Below, piece by piece: positions 51,592 through 60,028 of a DNA stretch of 64,000 nucleotides; position 1 is the stretch's first letter, and each line of letters begins with the position of its first letter. The DNA lies in the NCBI RefSeq assembly GCF_000876015.1, contig NZ_BBQM01000019.1, forward strand, positions 300,391 to 364,390, given 5' to 3'. The notes below the pieces were generated by a model that saw only the letters and a program-made list of their open reading frames with translations, did no database searches and had not been told where the DNA came from. The position numbers and the translations under genes are program-made. This DNA is from Cupriavidus basilensis. GTDB lineage: Bacteria; Pseudomonadota; Gammaproteobacteria; Burkholderiales; Burkholderiaceae.

Positions 51592-52347
51592 TCAGCGCGC
51601 GTCCGGCTGCACCGCGGCAAGCGCGAGCCGATGCAGCGTGATGTGGCGGATCGCGATGCGCGACGCGCCGATGTGGGCCTTGACCAGCATCTCCGCGCGA
51701 TCGGCCTTCCTGGTCATCAGGCAGCGCAATATCGCCCTGTGCTCGTCGAACGCCGCCGAGATCCGCGCCGCGTCGGTGAAGTCGAGGCGCCGGATGATGC
51801 GGATGCGCTCGGTCAGCCGCGCGGACGTGCGCGCCATCTCCCGGTTGCCAGCCAGCTCGACCAGCGCCTGGTGGAATCGCTCGTCCTCCTGCGCGACCCG
51901 CTTGCCGTCGAGGTTCCTTTCCGCCTCCGGCACCATCCAGAATCTGCACAACGCCGACAGGTCGGGCGGCGAGTCCATCGCGCACAGGCGGCGCACGGCA
52001 ATCACCTCGATGCTGGTGCGAAAGTCATAGAGATCGTCGTAGTGCGCCAGGTCGAACGGCTTGACCTGCCAGCTCGAATGGCCGTCGAGGCGCTGCAGAT
52101 ACCCTTCGTGCGCGAGCAGATGGAGAGCAAGACGCAGCGGCGTGCGCGAGATGCCCAGCGCATTGGCGAACTCCTGCTCCGAATAGCGTTGCCCCGGCGG
52201 CATGCGGAGTTCGAAGATGTCCTCCTTGATCCGTTCGTAGGCATCGTTGACCATCGAGTTCTTGCCTCGGGTCGCCGACGCCTGGTCCTGCACGATTTCC
52301 AGCCTCTGCGCACCATCCCGGTTCATCGTCATCTCGCTCACGCACAT
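51592..52347 (-). CDS. GntR/FCD family transcriptional regulator (VanR-like)
   Basis: A regulator of up to 251 residues: N-terminal winged helix (YERIKEDIFELRMPPGQRYSEQEFANALGISRTPLRLALHLL, from about residue 36) and a C-terminal FCD ligand domain with conserved acidic/His residues (DERFHQAL, AHIGASR). Several in-frame ATGs (52347, 52332, 52326, 52254) leave the start uncertain. It heads a minus-strand group with the oxygenase and reductase and lies just downstream of a perfect 30-bp palindrome, so autoregulation and control of the oxygenase are expected. Effector unknown, presumably the substrate. Confidence 0.87.
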   Translation of the reverse strand: MCVSEMTMNRDGAQRLEIVQDQASATRGKNSMVNDAYERIKEDIFELRMPPGQRYSEQEFANALGISRTPLRLALHLLAHEGYLQRLDGHSSWQVKPFDLAHYDDLYDFRTSIEVIAVRRLCAMDSPPDLSALCRFWMVPEAERNLDGKRVAQEDERFHQALVELAGNREMARTSARLTERIRIIRRLDFTDAARISAAFDEHRAILRCLMTRKADRAEMLVKAHIGASRIAIRHITLHRLALAAVQPDAR

Positions 52348-52364
52348 GTTTTGGACATCAATTC

Positions 52365-52394
52365 GGATTTCTATTTGGATCCAAATAGAAATCC
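52365..52394. promoter_or_regulatory. Perfect 30-bp palindromic operator for the GntR regulator
   Basis: Fifteen-base arms with no spacer and no mismatch; central core ATTTGGATCCAAAT. The TTGGATCCAA core matches the operator described for the GntR-family vanillate repressor VanR of Caulobacter. It begins 18 bp upstream of the first possible start codon. The remaining gap (52395-52547) shows no gene. Confidence 0.75.
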
Positions 52395-52547
52395 ACTTAT
52401 GGATTCGGAATTACGCGGGAGTTATGCAAGATGCTTGCCAGCGCGGGCGGCGCCGGCCCTGGGGAGCCGCGCGGACAACCGGCGCGGACAACCGGGACGC
52501 TTGATGCGGGGCTGGTGGACTGGCGGCGCGCCGTCTGCGCCCCACCC

Positions 52548-53663
52548 TCACTGATAGCTCAGCGTGAACGCGGCAATGCCGACGACGTCGCCCGCCTGCA
52601 CGGCGCCGGTGGCGACGTAGCGCACGGTCAGCGGAATGCTGGCCAGGCCGGCCGACGATCCCACCAGCCACTGGCCGGGATTGCCGGGCGCGATCGACGG
52701 CGCGCCGTAGTTGACCGGCACATTGCCCGCGCGCAGGATGCGCAGCCGCACGCCGCGGGCCGCGGACGCGGTGGTCAGGTTCAGCAGGTCGCTCCGGTTG
52801 GCCGGATCGGTAAGGTCGGTCAGGGTCACGTAGACCCTGGCGCCGGCGGCACAGGTCAGGCCGATGCTGAACGGGGTGTCGCCGGTGCCGCTGGTGCCGG
52901 CCGCGCTCAGGACGCCGGCATTGACCGGCGGCATGGGGACGTTGACCGGAGTCGCATTCACCGTGCAGGTCCGGGCCATCAGCCTGCCCTGTGAGGTGCC
53001 CGACCATCTGCTGACCCAGGCGAGCGGGCTTGGCCCGGCGAAGTCGCCAAGCGGGTTTGCGCTGTCGTTGAAGCGGAACTGGTCGAAGTTGCTGAAGTTG
53101 AAGCTGCAGACACTCGACGCGGGGCCGCAATAGATCACGTTGCCCCCGGGCTGCGGGTTGTCATAGAGGACGTCGCTGACCTTCACCAGTTCATAGGTGA
53201 TTGCCACCGACCCCGAGCAAGGCGGCACGCAGGGTGCCGTCCATGACCTGTCGTACCATGTCTTGGTGTTGTTAAAGGGGATGTTGGAAATCAGCTGGCC
53301 GTTGACGTATATACGCACGCCCAGCGTGGCGGCCTGGTTGCGGACCCTGACGCCAGGCACGGCCGTGCTGTTCACCCAGACCGGCGCATATTGCGGGGTG
53401 TAGGTGCGGGGCGTGGATGCCTTTGGGCAGTTGTACTGGTAATGGACAGTCTTCGAGGCGAGAACCGTGCCGTTGGGTGCCTGCGCCTTGGGCGGCAGCA
53501 GGAACAGCGGCCAGATGGCGATGTCCTGGCAGCCTGGCGAGCAACTCGTGTTCAGCGGCGGCGTCATCGAGCACAAGACAAGCTCGGCGTGGGCCGCGGC
53601 GTGCAGGCCGAGCCAGAGAACCAGGGCGGCCAGGCAACGGCGGCAGTATTGCATCGGGTTCAT
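52548..53663 (-). CDS. Fimbrial tip adhesin of the chaperone-usher operon
   Basis: A 371-residue exported protein. The signal peptide ends AAAHA-E. The N-terminal part, rich in Cys pairs (SCSPGCQD, PCVPPCSG), is a probable lectin-like domain. The C-terminal part (about 225-371) is a pilin fold starting RTCTVNATPVNVPMP, with the final strand ending FTLSYQ. Two-domain layout and its place after the usher mark it as the tip adhesin. The ATG at 53663 overlaps the usher stop by ATGA. The receptor is unknown. Confidence 0.82.
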   Translation of the reverse strand: MNPMQYCRRCLAALVLWLGLHAAAHAELVLCSMTPPLNTSCSPGCQDIAIWPLFLLPPKAQAPNGTVLASKTVHYQYNCPKASTPRTYTPQYAPVWVNSTAVPGVRVRNQAATLGVRIYVNGQLISNIPFNNTKTWYDRSWTAPCVPPCSGSVAITYELVKVSDVLYDNPQPGGNVIYCGPASSVCSFNFSNFDQFRFNDSANPLGDFAGPSPLAWVSRWSGTSQGRLMARTCTVNATPVNVPMPPVNAGVLSAAGTSGTGDTPFSIGLTCAAGARVYVTLTDLTDPANRSDLLNLTTASAARGVRLRILRAGNVPVNYGAPSIAPGNPGQWLVGSSAGLASIPLTVRYVATGAVQAGDVVGIAAFTLSYQ

Positions 53664-56341
53664 GGGAAATTCGCTCCTGCCGGCGCGCCGGATTCGTCGG
53701 GGATGGGGAACAGGGTTCGGGAATCGCTGGCCGGCGCCAGCGCGAGCGGCACATCGCCGCTGTCGCACACCGCCGCGAGGCTCGCATGGGCATTCCCGCC
53801 CGCGGCGGGCAGGCGGTACGCGAACGTGCAGCGCTCGCCCGGGCGCGCGCCCCAGGTGGCGCTCAGCCGGCCGGCCTCCGGCAGGCCTCGCGCGAACAGG
53901 CGGCCGCCGTGGCCGGCGATGCCGACCCTGTTGCCCTGCTCGTCGAGCACGTCGGCGCCGAACGGCAGCGCGGCGCCGTCGGCCAGGCGCGCGCGGATGA
54001 GCACGGCGCGGCCGCTGACGGTGGCGAAGCGCACCTTCACCACCGCGTTGGCGCGCGGCGCCACCTGTTCGCTGGTGGTCCGCAGCTCGATGTCCAGCGG
54101 CGTGCCCTTGGGGTCGATGCTGACGGTGTTCACGGCATAGGGCGTCAGATAAGGCACCACCGCGTAGCCGCGCGCGTCGATGCGCAGCCCCGAGATGCCG
54201 TTGACGCGCGCGCCTTCGGCGCCCCTGGCCTCGACCACCGCCACGGTCTCGCCCAGCGCGTTGCTCAGGGTCACGCCGCCGGCGTGGGCCACCACGGCAC
54301 CCGAGATGCCCAGCGACTGCTGGGTGTAGCCGCGGCCGCCGGCGACGCCGGCCGAGAGCGTGGCGGCGGCGCCGCGGTACTGCATGCTGGCGCCGCCGTT
54401 GCCGTTACCGGCGGCGCGCCCCGCGCCGACGCTGTAGTTCAGTGCGCTGTCTTCGCCGAGGCCGCCGCCCAGGCTGACCTGCTGCGAGCCGCCGCCGTTG
54501 TTGCTGTGCCCGTAGCTGCCCGTCAGCAGCGGCGCCGGCCGGCCGCGTCCGAGCGGCAGCGAGACGCTGGAGAACACCTGGTTTTCCAGCCTGCCGGAGA
54601 AACCATCGCGCTGGCGCGACAGCGAGAGATTGACGCTCAGATCCAGTCCGCCCACGCGGAAATGGCCGTTGTAGCCGATCTGGAACTGGGTCATGGTCCC
54701 GCGCTGGCGCCAGTAGTCGGTGGTGGAACCCACCGCGTAGAGGTTGCCCCAGCGCACGCCCAGGTTCTGATTGAGGGTCAGCTGCAGCTGGTTGCGCTGG
54801 CGGTAGGCGAGCGCCGGGTCCTGGCCGCCGCCGCGCCCGCCGCGGCCTTCGCGCGCGCCCAGGGCATCGCGCACGCTCCGGTAGCCGCTCGAGGAATAGC
54901 GGTAGGCGGCCACGGTGATGCCGGTGCCGGTCTGCTCCAGAAGCTGGCTGTAGCTCAGGCGCACGCTTTGCCCGCTGGCCCGGCCGGCGCGGGCGATGCT
55001 GGCGCGGGCCTGGGTGACGTCCAGCGCCACCGCGCCGGCCAGCGTGTTGAAGGCCGCGCCCAGCAACCCCGCCATATAGCCGTTGGCAGCCAGGACGCCG
55101 GCGTAGCCGGTGAACAGGTTGGTGAAGCCATGCTGCGCCGTGGCCTGGACGATGGTGGCGCGGCGGCCGACCAGCCGCTCGCGCAGCCTGCCCGCGCTGA
55201 CGTTGAAGCGGCTCGTGCCCGGGCGCAGCGATTGCGCCACCGCGGCATAAGGCACGCCGAAGCTGCGCTGGCTGCCGTCCGCCTCGGTGATCGTCACCAG
55301 CAGGTCGCCGCCGTAGCCGGTGGGGTTGAGGTCGTCGATGCGGAACTCGCCCGGCGCCACGTTGATTTCATAGAGGGTATTGCCGTTCTGCGTGACCTTG
55401 ACGTGCGCGTTGCTGTTGGCCACGCCGCGGATCAGCGGCGCGTAGCCGCGCACGGACTCGGGCAGCATGCGCTCGTCGCTGGCCAGCGTGGCGCCGCGGA
55501 TGCCGAGGCTGTCGAACATCGCGCCGTCGGTGAAGACGTCGCCCAGGGTCAGCTGGCTGCGCAGCGCGGGCAGGTCGCGCTGCAGGTAGGTGGCGACGCT
55601 CTGATAGGTACCGCGCCCGCGCGATTGCAGGCTCGCACTGCCGTGGTGGCGCAGATGCCAGCCGCCGGCGTTGAGGCCGCCATTGAGCCCCAGGTACGAC
55701 GAGGTGGAGGTGGAGGCGCCGCCGCTGCCGGACATCCGGAAGGCGCTGAAGTTGTATCCCAGCGTGGCCGAGGGGATGCCCGCATCCCAGAACTCGGGAC
55801 TCACGTAGCCGCGCGGATTGCGCAGCAGCACGGCCTGCGGCAGGCTCAGGTCCAGGCGCAGCTTGCCCAGGTCGAAGGCATAGGAAGCGGCCGCGGCGAT
55901 GCGCGCGAAATTGCCGCACTCGCCGCCGCGCATGCGTGCCAGTTCGTCGCGCCCGGCCGCGTCGAGAGCCGCGGCGTCCAGGCCCAGGCGCTCGATCAGC
56001 GACGGCGCGAAACACGGCGCCGCGCTGTGGTCGGCCGGCGCGGCGGCGAAGCGCACGCTGGTGTTGCCCAGCCAGTTGCCGTTGAGGTACAGGTCGAGCC
56101 GGTAGTCGCCGGGCGGCACCGGGCTGCCGCGCGCGAAGCGCGAAACGTCGATGCGCTCGCCCTTGCGGTTCATCAGGAAATCGTTGTCGAAGTGCACGGC
56201 GGCGATCGCGGGCGCGTCCGGGGCGACGGCCTCGGCCAGCGCGGCCGCCTTCCAGCCACCGAGCATCGCCAGGGCGAGCGCATGGCGCCCGCGCATCGTT
56301 GCGGTACCGCGTGGCGAACGTCTGCGGCGGGCGCGGGGCAT
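53660..56341 (-). CDS. Fimbrial outer-membrane usher (FimD/PapC family)
   Basis: An 893-residue usher that assembles and translocates pilus subunits across the outer membrane. N-terminal domain: FDNDFLMNRKGERIDVSRFARGS preceded by a signal peptide (about residues 16-37). The long beta-barrel region has typical TLGDVFTDGAMFDSLGIRGA and SYLGLNGGL. The C-terminal plug-type domains have ALPFGADVLDEQGNRVGIAGHGGRLF. Length is normal and no stop interrupts it. The start at 56341 or 56296 is not decided; GAG precedes the former. The preceding chaperone gene is broken, so the usher may be idle unless another chaperone serves it. Confidence 0.92.
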   Translation of the reverse strand: MPRARRRRSPRGTATMRGRHALALAMLGGWKAAALAEAVAPDAPAIAAVHFDNDFLMNRKGERIDVSRFARGSPVPPGDYRLDLYLNGNWLGNTSVRFAAAPADHSAAPCFAPSLIERLGLDAAALDAAGRDELARMRGGECGNFARIAAAASYAFDLGKLRLDLSLPQAVLLRNPRGYVSPEFWDAGIPSATLGYNFSAFRMSGSGGASTSTSSYLGLNGGLNAGGWHLRHHGSASLQSRGRGTYQSVATYLQRDLPALRSQLTLGDVFTDGAMFDSLGIRGATLASDERMLPESVRGYAPLIRGVANSNAHVKVTQNGNTLYEINVAPGEFRIDDLNPTGYGGDLLVTITEADGSQRSFGVPYAAVAQSLRPGTSRFNVSAGRLRERLVGRRATIVQATAQHGFTNLFTGYAGVLAANGYMAGLLGAAFNTLAGAVALDVTQARASIARAGRASGQSVRLSYSQLLEQTGTGITVAAYRYSSSGYRSVRDALGAREGRGGRGGGQDPALAYRQRNQLQLTLNQNLGVRWGNLYAVGSTTDYWRQRGTMTQFQIGYNGHFRVGGLDLSVNLSLSRQRDGFSGRLENQVFSSVSLPLGRGRPAPLLTGSYGHSNNGGGSQQVSLGGGLGEDSALNYSVGAGRAAGNGNGGASMQYRGAAATLSAGVAGGRGYTQQSLGISGAVVAHAGGVTLSNALGETVAVVEARGAEGARVNGISGLRIDARGYAVVPYLTPYAVNTVSIDPKGTPLDIELRTTSEQVAPRANAVVKVRFATVSGRAVLIRARLADGAALPFGADVLDEQGNRVGIAGHGGRLFARGLPEAGRLSATWGARPGERCTFAYRLPAAGGNAHASLAAVCDSGDVPLALAPASDSRTLFPIPDESGAPAGANFP

Positions 56342-56349
56342 GCCGGCGC

Positions 56350-57120
56350 TCAGCGCGGCGGCGCCTGGTAGGCGCCGTCCTGGCTGCCGCCGAAATCGTC
56401 GAGATAGCGGTACTCCACCGAAAACGGCCCGGCTGGCGGCGCCGCCAGCAGGCCCAGCGGAAAATCGGCGCTGGCGCCCGGATCGACCATGCCGCCCTCG
56501 TCGTTGCTCCAGGTCTCGCCGCCGGCCCTGGCCACGATCCGGCTGAAGGTCACGTGGTAAGCGCTCGGGTTGCTGGCCCGCAGGACGTAACCGGTGCCGC
56601 CGCGCGCGAACCGCCAGGTCACGCTGCCCGGCGCATCGCGCGCCGCGCCGGCGAGCGCGGCCGGACGGAAGAACAGCTTGATGCGCGTGCGGAACGCCAG
56701 GCGCAGGGCATTGCGGCGGTCGTTGCCGGCGGCCTTGGGCGGCACTTCCAGTACGTTGAGCTAGAACAGCGACTCCCTGTCCTGCGGCTGCGCCTCGCGG
56801 GTATGGAACAGGCGCAGGCTCTGCCCCTTGCCGGGGTCCAGGCGAAACAGGGGCGGCGTCAGCGTGAACGGCGCGGTGGATTCGTCCGGCGTGGCGGTCA
56901 GGTCGCCGCCGTCGATCCAGGCCTGCACCAGGGCCGGGGAGCGGCCGTTGTTGTCGAGCTTGACCGTGACTTCGCTCTCGCGCTCGGGATACACCACACG
57001 CGTGGCGTTGATGACGATGGAGGCCGCGGCGCTGCCCGGACCGAGCGCGGCGCAGGCCATCAGCGCGGCCAGCGCCGCGCCCGGCCGGGCTCTGTGCTTG
57101 ACTGGCATATGCGTTTCCAT
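56350..57120 (-). pseudogene. Periplasmic pilus chaperone (PapD family) interrupted by an in-frame stop
   Basis: The reading frame encodes a full-length PapD-like chaperone of about 256 residues but has a TAG at 56763-56761. Upstream: signal peptide, then IVINATRVVYPERESEVTVKL (strand A1) and LRLFHTREAQPQDRESLF. Downstream in the same frame: LNVLEVPPKA, and the C-terminal Ig domain. The family consensus here is ESLFWLNVLEIPP, so the stop replaces the conserved Trp, a one-base TGG to TAG change. Without readthrough only a 119-residue fragment is made, lacking domain 2. Could be a true recent mutation, a suppressible stop, or a sequencing error. Sits in the normal pilin-chaperone-usher-adhesin order. 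Confidence 0.87.
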
Positions 57121-57186
57121 CCCGGCGCCGCCCGCGCGCCCTTCGGCCAGGGCGGCGGCCGTTGCCGCGTTATGCAGGTGTGCGGG

Positions 57187-57732
57187 TTACGGGTAGACGA
57201 TCATGTACGGCACCGAGGTTTCCACCGTGCCGTTGGTGACCGGGAAGGACGCCGCGTAATAGCGCGCCTTGTAGGTGAGGTCCGCCGCGCCGCCGGTCAG
57301 CGCGACCGGCTTCGAGTTCTGCGCACCGTCCGGCTTGCCGACGAGGATCGCGGTGTCGTCGCCGTTGACGATCTGGATGTCGGCGTTGCTGCCGCCGGTG
57401 GCGGCATTGTTCAGGCGATTGGTCACGACGTTGGTGTTGGCGCCCGGCATGAAGCGCGTGTGCACGTTGCCGGTGCTCGGCGAGCAGCCGGTCAGCCTGA
57501 TAGTGAACGGCTTGGCACCGGCGAAAGTATTGATGCCGGAGAACGCGGATGCCGGCACATTGTCCAGGTAGACGTAGACATCCTCGTTGTTGGTGCCGGT
57601 GATGGTGCAGGTGGATGCCGTTACCTGGCCGGTGATGTAGATGGTGCCGTCATTGGTCTGGGCCCGGGCGGAAGACGCGGCCGCCGCCACGCCGGCCAGC
57701 ACGAAAAAAAACGAGAGAAGTTTCTTGGACAT
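57187..57732 (-). CDS. Major fimbrial subunit (type 1 pilin-like)
   Basis: A 181-residue pilin. The signal peptide ends ASSARAQT. GTIYITGQVTASTCTI carries the usual donor strand and first Cys; the second Cys is in RLTGCSPS. The C-terminus ends VPYMIVYP, the conserved penultimate Tyr recognised by pilus chaperones. First gene of the minus-strand fimbrial operon, 66 bp before the broken chaperone. Start at 57732 with a GAGC purine stretch upstream; the longer open frame is leader. Confidence 0.87.
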   Translation of the reverse strand: MSKKLLSFFFVLAGVAAAASSARAQTNDGTIYITGQVTASTCTITGTNNEDVYVYLDNVPASAFSGINTFAGAKPFTIRLTGCSPSTGNVHTRFMPGANTNVVTNRLNNAATGGSNADIQIVNGDDTAILVGKPDGAQNSKPVALTGGAADLTYKARYYAASFPVTNGTVETSVPYMIVYP

Positions 57733-58268
57733 GGCAGTGCTCGCTGTATCGGTTGGCCGTTCGCCTCGAACGGTGAGGAAGCCCGCCACCGCGCCGGCCA
57801 TTCGGCCGCAGGACGGATTTCGAGGGCGAGTGTCGATCAGAAAATGCGCGCCGGTTTGCGGACACATCTGCAATTGCATAGAGAAAAATCGGATTAATTC
57901 GAGAGAATTTTCTGATGACTCATTGGGCGCATTTGTGACGCGGGTGGTGGTGTCCTTGTGTTTGCGGCGACGCCGCCATTGAGATCCGGACGCCAGCAGC
58001 CCGCCCCAGGCATCGCGCGCGGATGACCGGCGCGCCGGGCAAGAACGAGACAACGCAAACGTCGGCAAGCAAACGCAATTCGCATGGCAAATGCGCCGAT
58101 CGTGACGGTGCGCAAACGCCAACCTCGCCGCGACAAATACCCGAAACAGGGTATGCGCCATTCGGCAGCGCTTCTTAGAGTGCGGGCTTGAGCCCCAGTT
58201 TGAAACGCAACCCTGCCGGCAGGACCGCCCAGCCGGCGCATGCGTTCACGCACCCTCAGGAAGCCACC
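57733..58268. other. Divergent intergenic region between fimbrial operon and TpsBA
   Basis: These 536 bp lie between the pilin start (minus) and the TpsB start (plus). The segment 57865-57915 is AT-richer than its surroundings and contains the palindrome TGCAATTGCA and the short repeat AATTC-GAGA-GAATT. Both are possible regulator sites near the fimbrial promoter. No gene is visible. Confidence 0.45.
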
Positions 58269-59999
58269 GTGAATCGACGCCTACCTTTCTCTTTGCCCCT
58301 TTGCCGGGCTGGCTGTTCCCTGATGGGCGCTCCCCTCGCCCTCCTCGCCCTCACCGGCCTGGCGCACGCCCAGGTGCCGACCGACGCCGGCCATCTCCAG
58401 CGCCAGCTGGAACAGACCCTGACTCCGCCCGCCGCCGCCGCGCCGACGCCCGCCGCGCCCGCCGCCCCGGAAGACCGCAGCGGGCCCAGCGTGGTCATCC
58501 GGCACGTCGTCATCGAGGGCGCCACGCTGATTCCGGCCGAGGAACTGGCCCGCCAGCTCGACGCCAGCCTTGGCCGGCCGCAGACCCTCGGCGAACTGCA
58601 CGCCGCCGCCCAGGCCCTGGTCGGCTACTACCGCACGCGCGGCTGGTTCGTGCGGGTGCTGCTGCCGCAGCAGGACGTGACCGGCGGCACCCTGCGCATC
58701 CAGGTCGTCGAAGGCCGCTTCGGCAGCCTGCTCATGGCGCCGGGCCAGACCCGCGCCCGCCAGGACTTCGTGGCGCGCATCGTCGGCCGCCGCCTGGACG
58801 CGGGACAGCCCTATTCGCAGGCCGATCTCGAACGTGGCCTGCTGCTCGCCAACGACCTGCCCGGCATCGCCGCCGACGGCGTGCTGCAGGCCGGCGCCGC
58901 GCCGGGCAGCACCGACCTGGCGCTGAGCGTGCGCGACGGCCCGTGGGTCTCCGGACAACTCGGCCTGGGCAACCTCGGCAGCCGCACCACCGGCGCCTTG
59001 CAGGGCTACGGCATGGTCGCGCTGAACAACCCGAGCGGCTATGGCGACCAGCTCAGCCTGAGCGCCGCCGCCGCCGGCCACCTCGACTACCAGACCCTGG
59101 GCTACGGCGTGCCGCTGGGCCATGACGGCCTGCGCCTGTCGCTCGGCTACAGCCAGCTGCATTACCGCCTGGGCAAGGAGTTCGAAGCCCTCGATGCCAG
59201 TGGCCAGGCCCGCGCCGCCACCGCCGGGCTGGCCTACCCGCTGCTGCGCGGCGCCGAGCGCAACCTGTGGCTCGCACTGAACCTCGGCCAGCGCCGCAAC
59301 CGCGACGACAGCCTGGGCTTCACCCTGCGCGAACGGCGCCTCAACACCCTGGGCCTGTCCCTGTACGGTGACAGCCGCGATGCCTTCGGCCGCGGCGGCC
59401 AGACCGCCTGGCGCGCCGAACTGACCCAGGGCAACGCCGCCCTGCGCCTGGCCGACGACCGCCGGCAGGATGCCGCCGGCCCGCGCGTCGCCGGCGGCTT
59501 CACCCGTCTCAACGCCGATCTGCGCCGCGACCAGGTGCTGGGCGCCGCCAGCTACCTGCGCGTGCGCGCCGCCGGGCAATGGTCGGCCGACAACCTCGAT
59601 TCCTCGCAGCAGTTCGGCCTCGGCGGCCCCTACGGGGTACGCGGCTATCCGGCCAGCGAAGGCTACGGCGACAGCGGCGCGCTGGCGCAGGTGGAACTGC
59701 ATGCCTTGCCGGCCCCGGCGCTGCCAGGCCTGGACGCCTACCTGTTCGCCGACGCCGGCGTGGTGCGCCAGCACCGCGCGCGCTGGCCGGGCTGGGACAT
59801 GCAAGGCACGAACCGCAACACCTATGCCCTGTATGCCACCGGCCTCGGCCTGCGCTGGAGCCTCCCGCGCGGCTTCGCGCTGGATGCGGTGTTCGCCGTG
59901 CCGCTGGGCCACAACCCGGCCAGCGCCAACCCCGGCCGCAACCAGGACGGCAGCCGGCGCGGCGCGCGCCTGTGGATCAGCGCCAGCCTGGCGTTCTGA
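58269..59999 (+). CDS. TpsB transporter (ShlB/FhaC/HecB family)
   Basis: A 576-residue outer-membrane two-partner-secretion transporter. Signal peptide (to about AHAQVP), a Pro/Ala linker, then two POTRA domains (VVIRHVVIEGATLIP; LVGYYRTRGWFVRVLLPQQDVTGGTLRIQVVEGRFG). The C-terminal 16-strand barrel carries GLGGPYGVRGYPASEGYGDSG, the VRGY/F motif of loop L6, and the terminal strand ending ISASLAF. The GTG start at 58269 follows AGGAAG by 6 nt; the ORF extends further upstream without support. The partner TpsA lies 29 bp downstream. Confidence 0.93.
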   Translation: MNRRLPFSLPLCRAGCSLMGAPLALLALTGLAHAQVPTDAGHLQRQLEQTLTPPAAAAPTPAAPAAPEDRSGPSVVIRHVVIEGATLIPAEELARQLDASLGRPQTLGELHAAAQALVGYYRTRGWFVRVLLPQQDVTGGTLRIQVVEGRFGSLLMAPGQTRARQDFVARIVGRRLDAGQPYSQADLERGLLLANDLPGIAADGVLQAGAAPGSTDLALSVRDGPWVSGQLGLGNLGSRTTGALQGYGMVALNNPSGYGDQLSLSAAAAGHLDYQTLGYGVPLGHDGLRLSLGYSQLHYRLGKEFEALDASGQARAATAGLAYPLLRGAERNLWLALNLGQRRNRDDSLGFTLRERRLNTLGLSLYGDSRDAFGRGGQTAWRAELTQGNAALRLADDRRQDAAGPRVAGGFTRLNADLRRDQVLGAASYLRVRAAGQWSADNLDSSQQFGLGGPYGVRGYPASEGYGDSGALAQVELHALPAPALPGLDAYLFADAGVVRQHRARWPGWDMQGTNRNTYALYATGLGLRWSLPRGFALDAVFAVPLGHNPASANPGRNQDGSRRGARLWISASLAF

Positions 60000-60028
60000 A
60001 CGGACAAATCGAGAAAAGGAATCCGACC

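Noticed and set aside
53417..56371. A 984-codon plus-strand open frame opposite the fimbrial usher
   Set aside because: The opposite strand carries a full usher with family motifs; this frame has only shadow-type composition.
56761..56763. Two separate small genes instead of a broken chaperone
   Set aside because: The two parts are in the same frame, separated only by one TAG, and together match the full PapD-type chaperone with the stop exactly at the conserved Trp.
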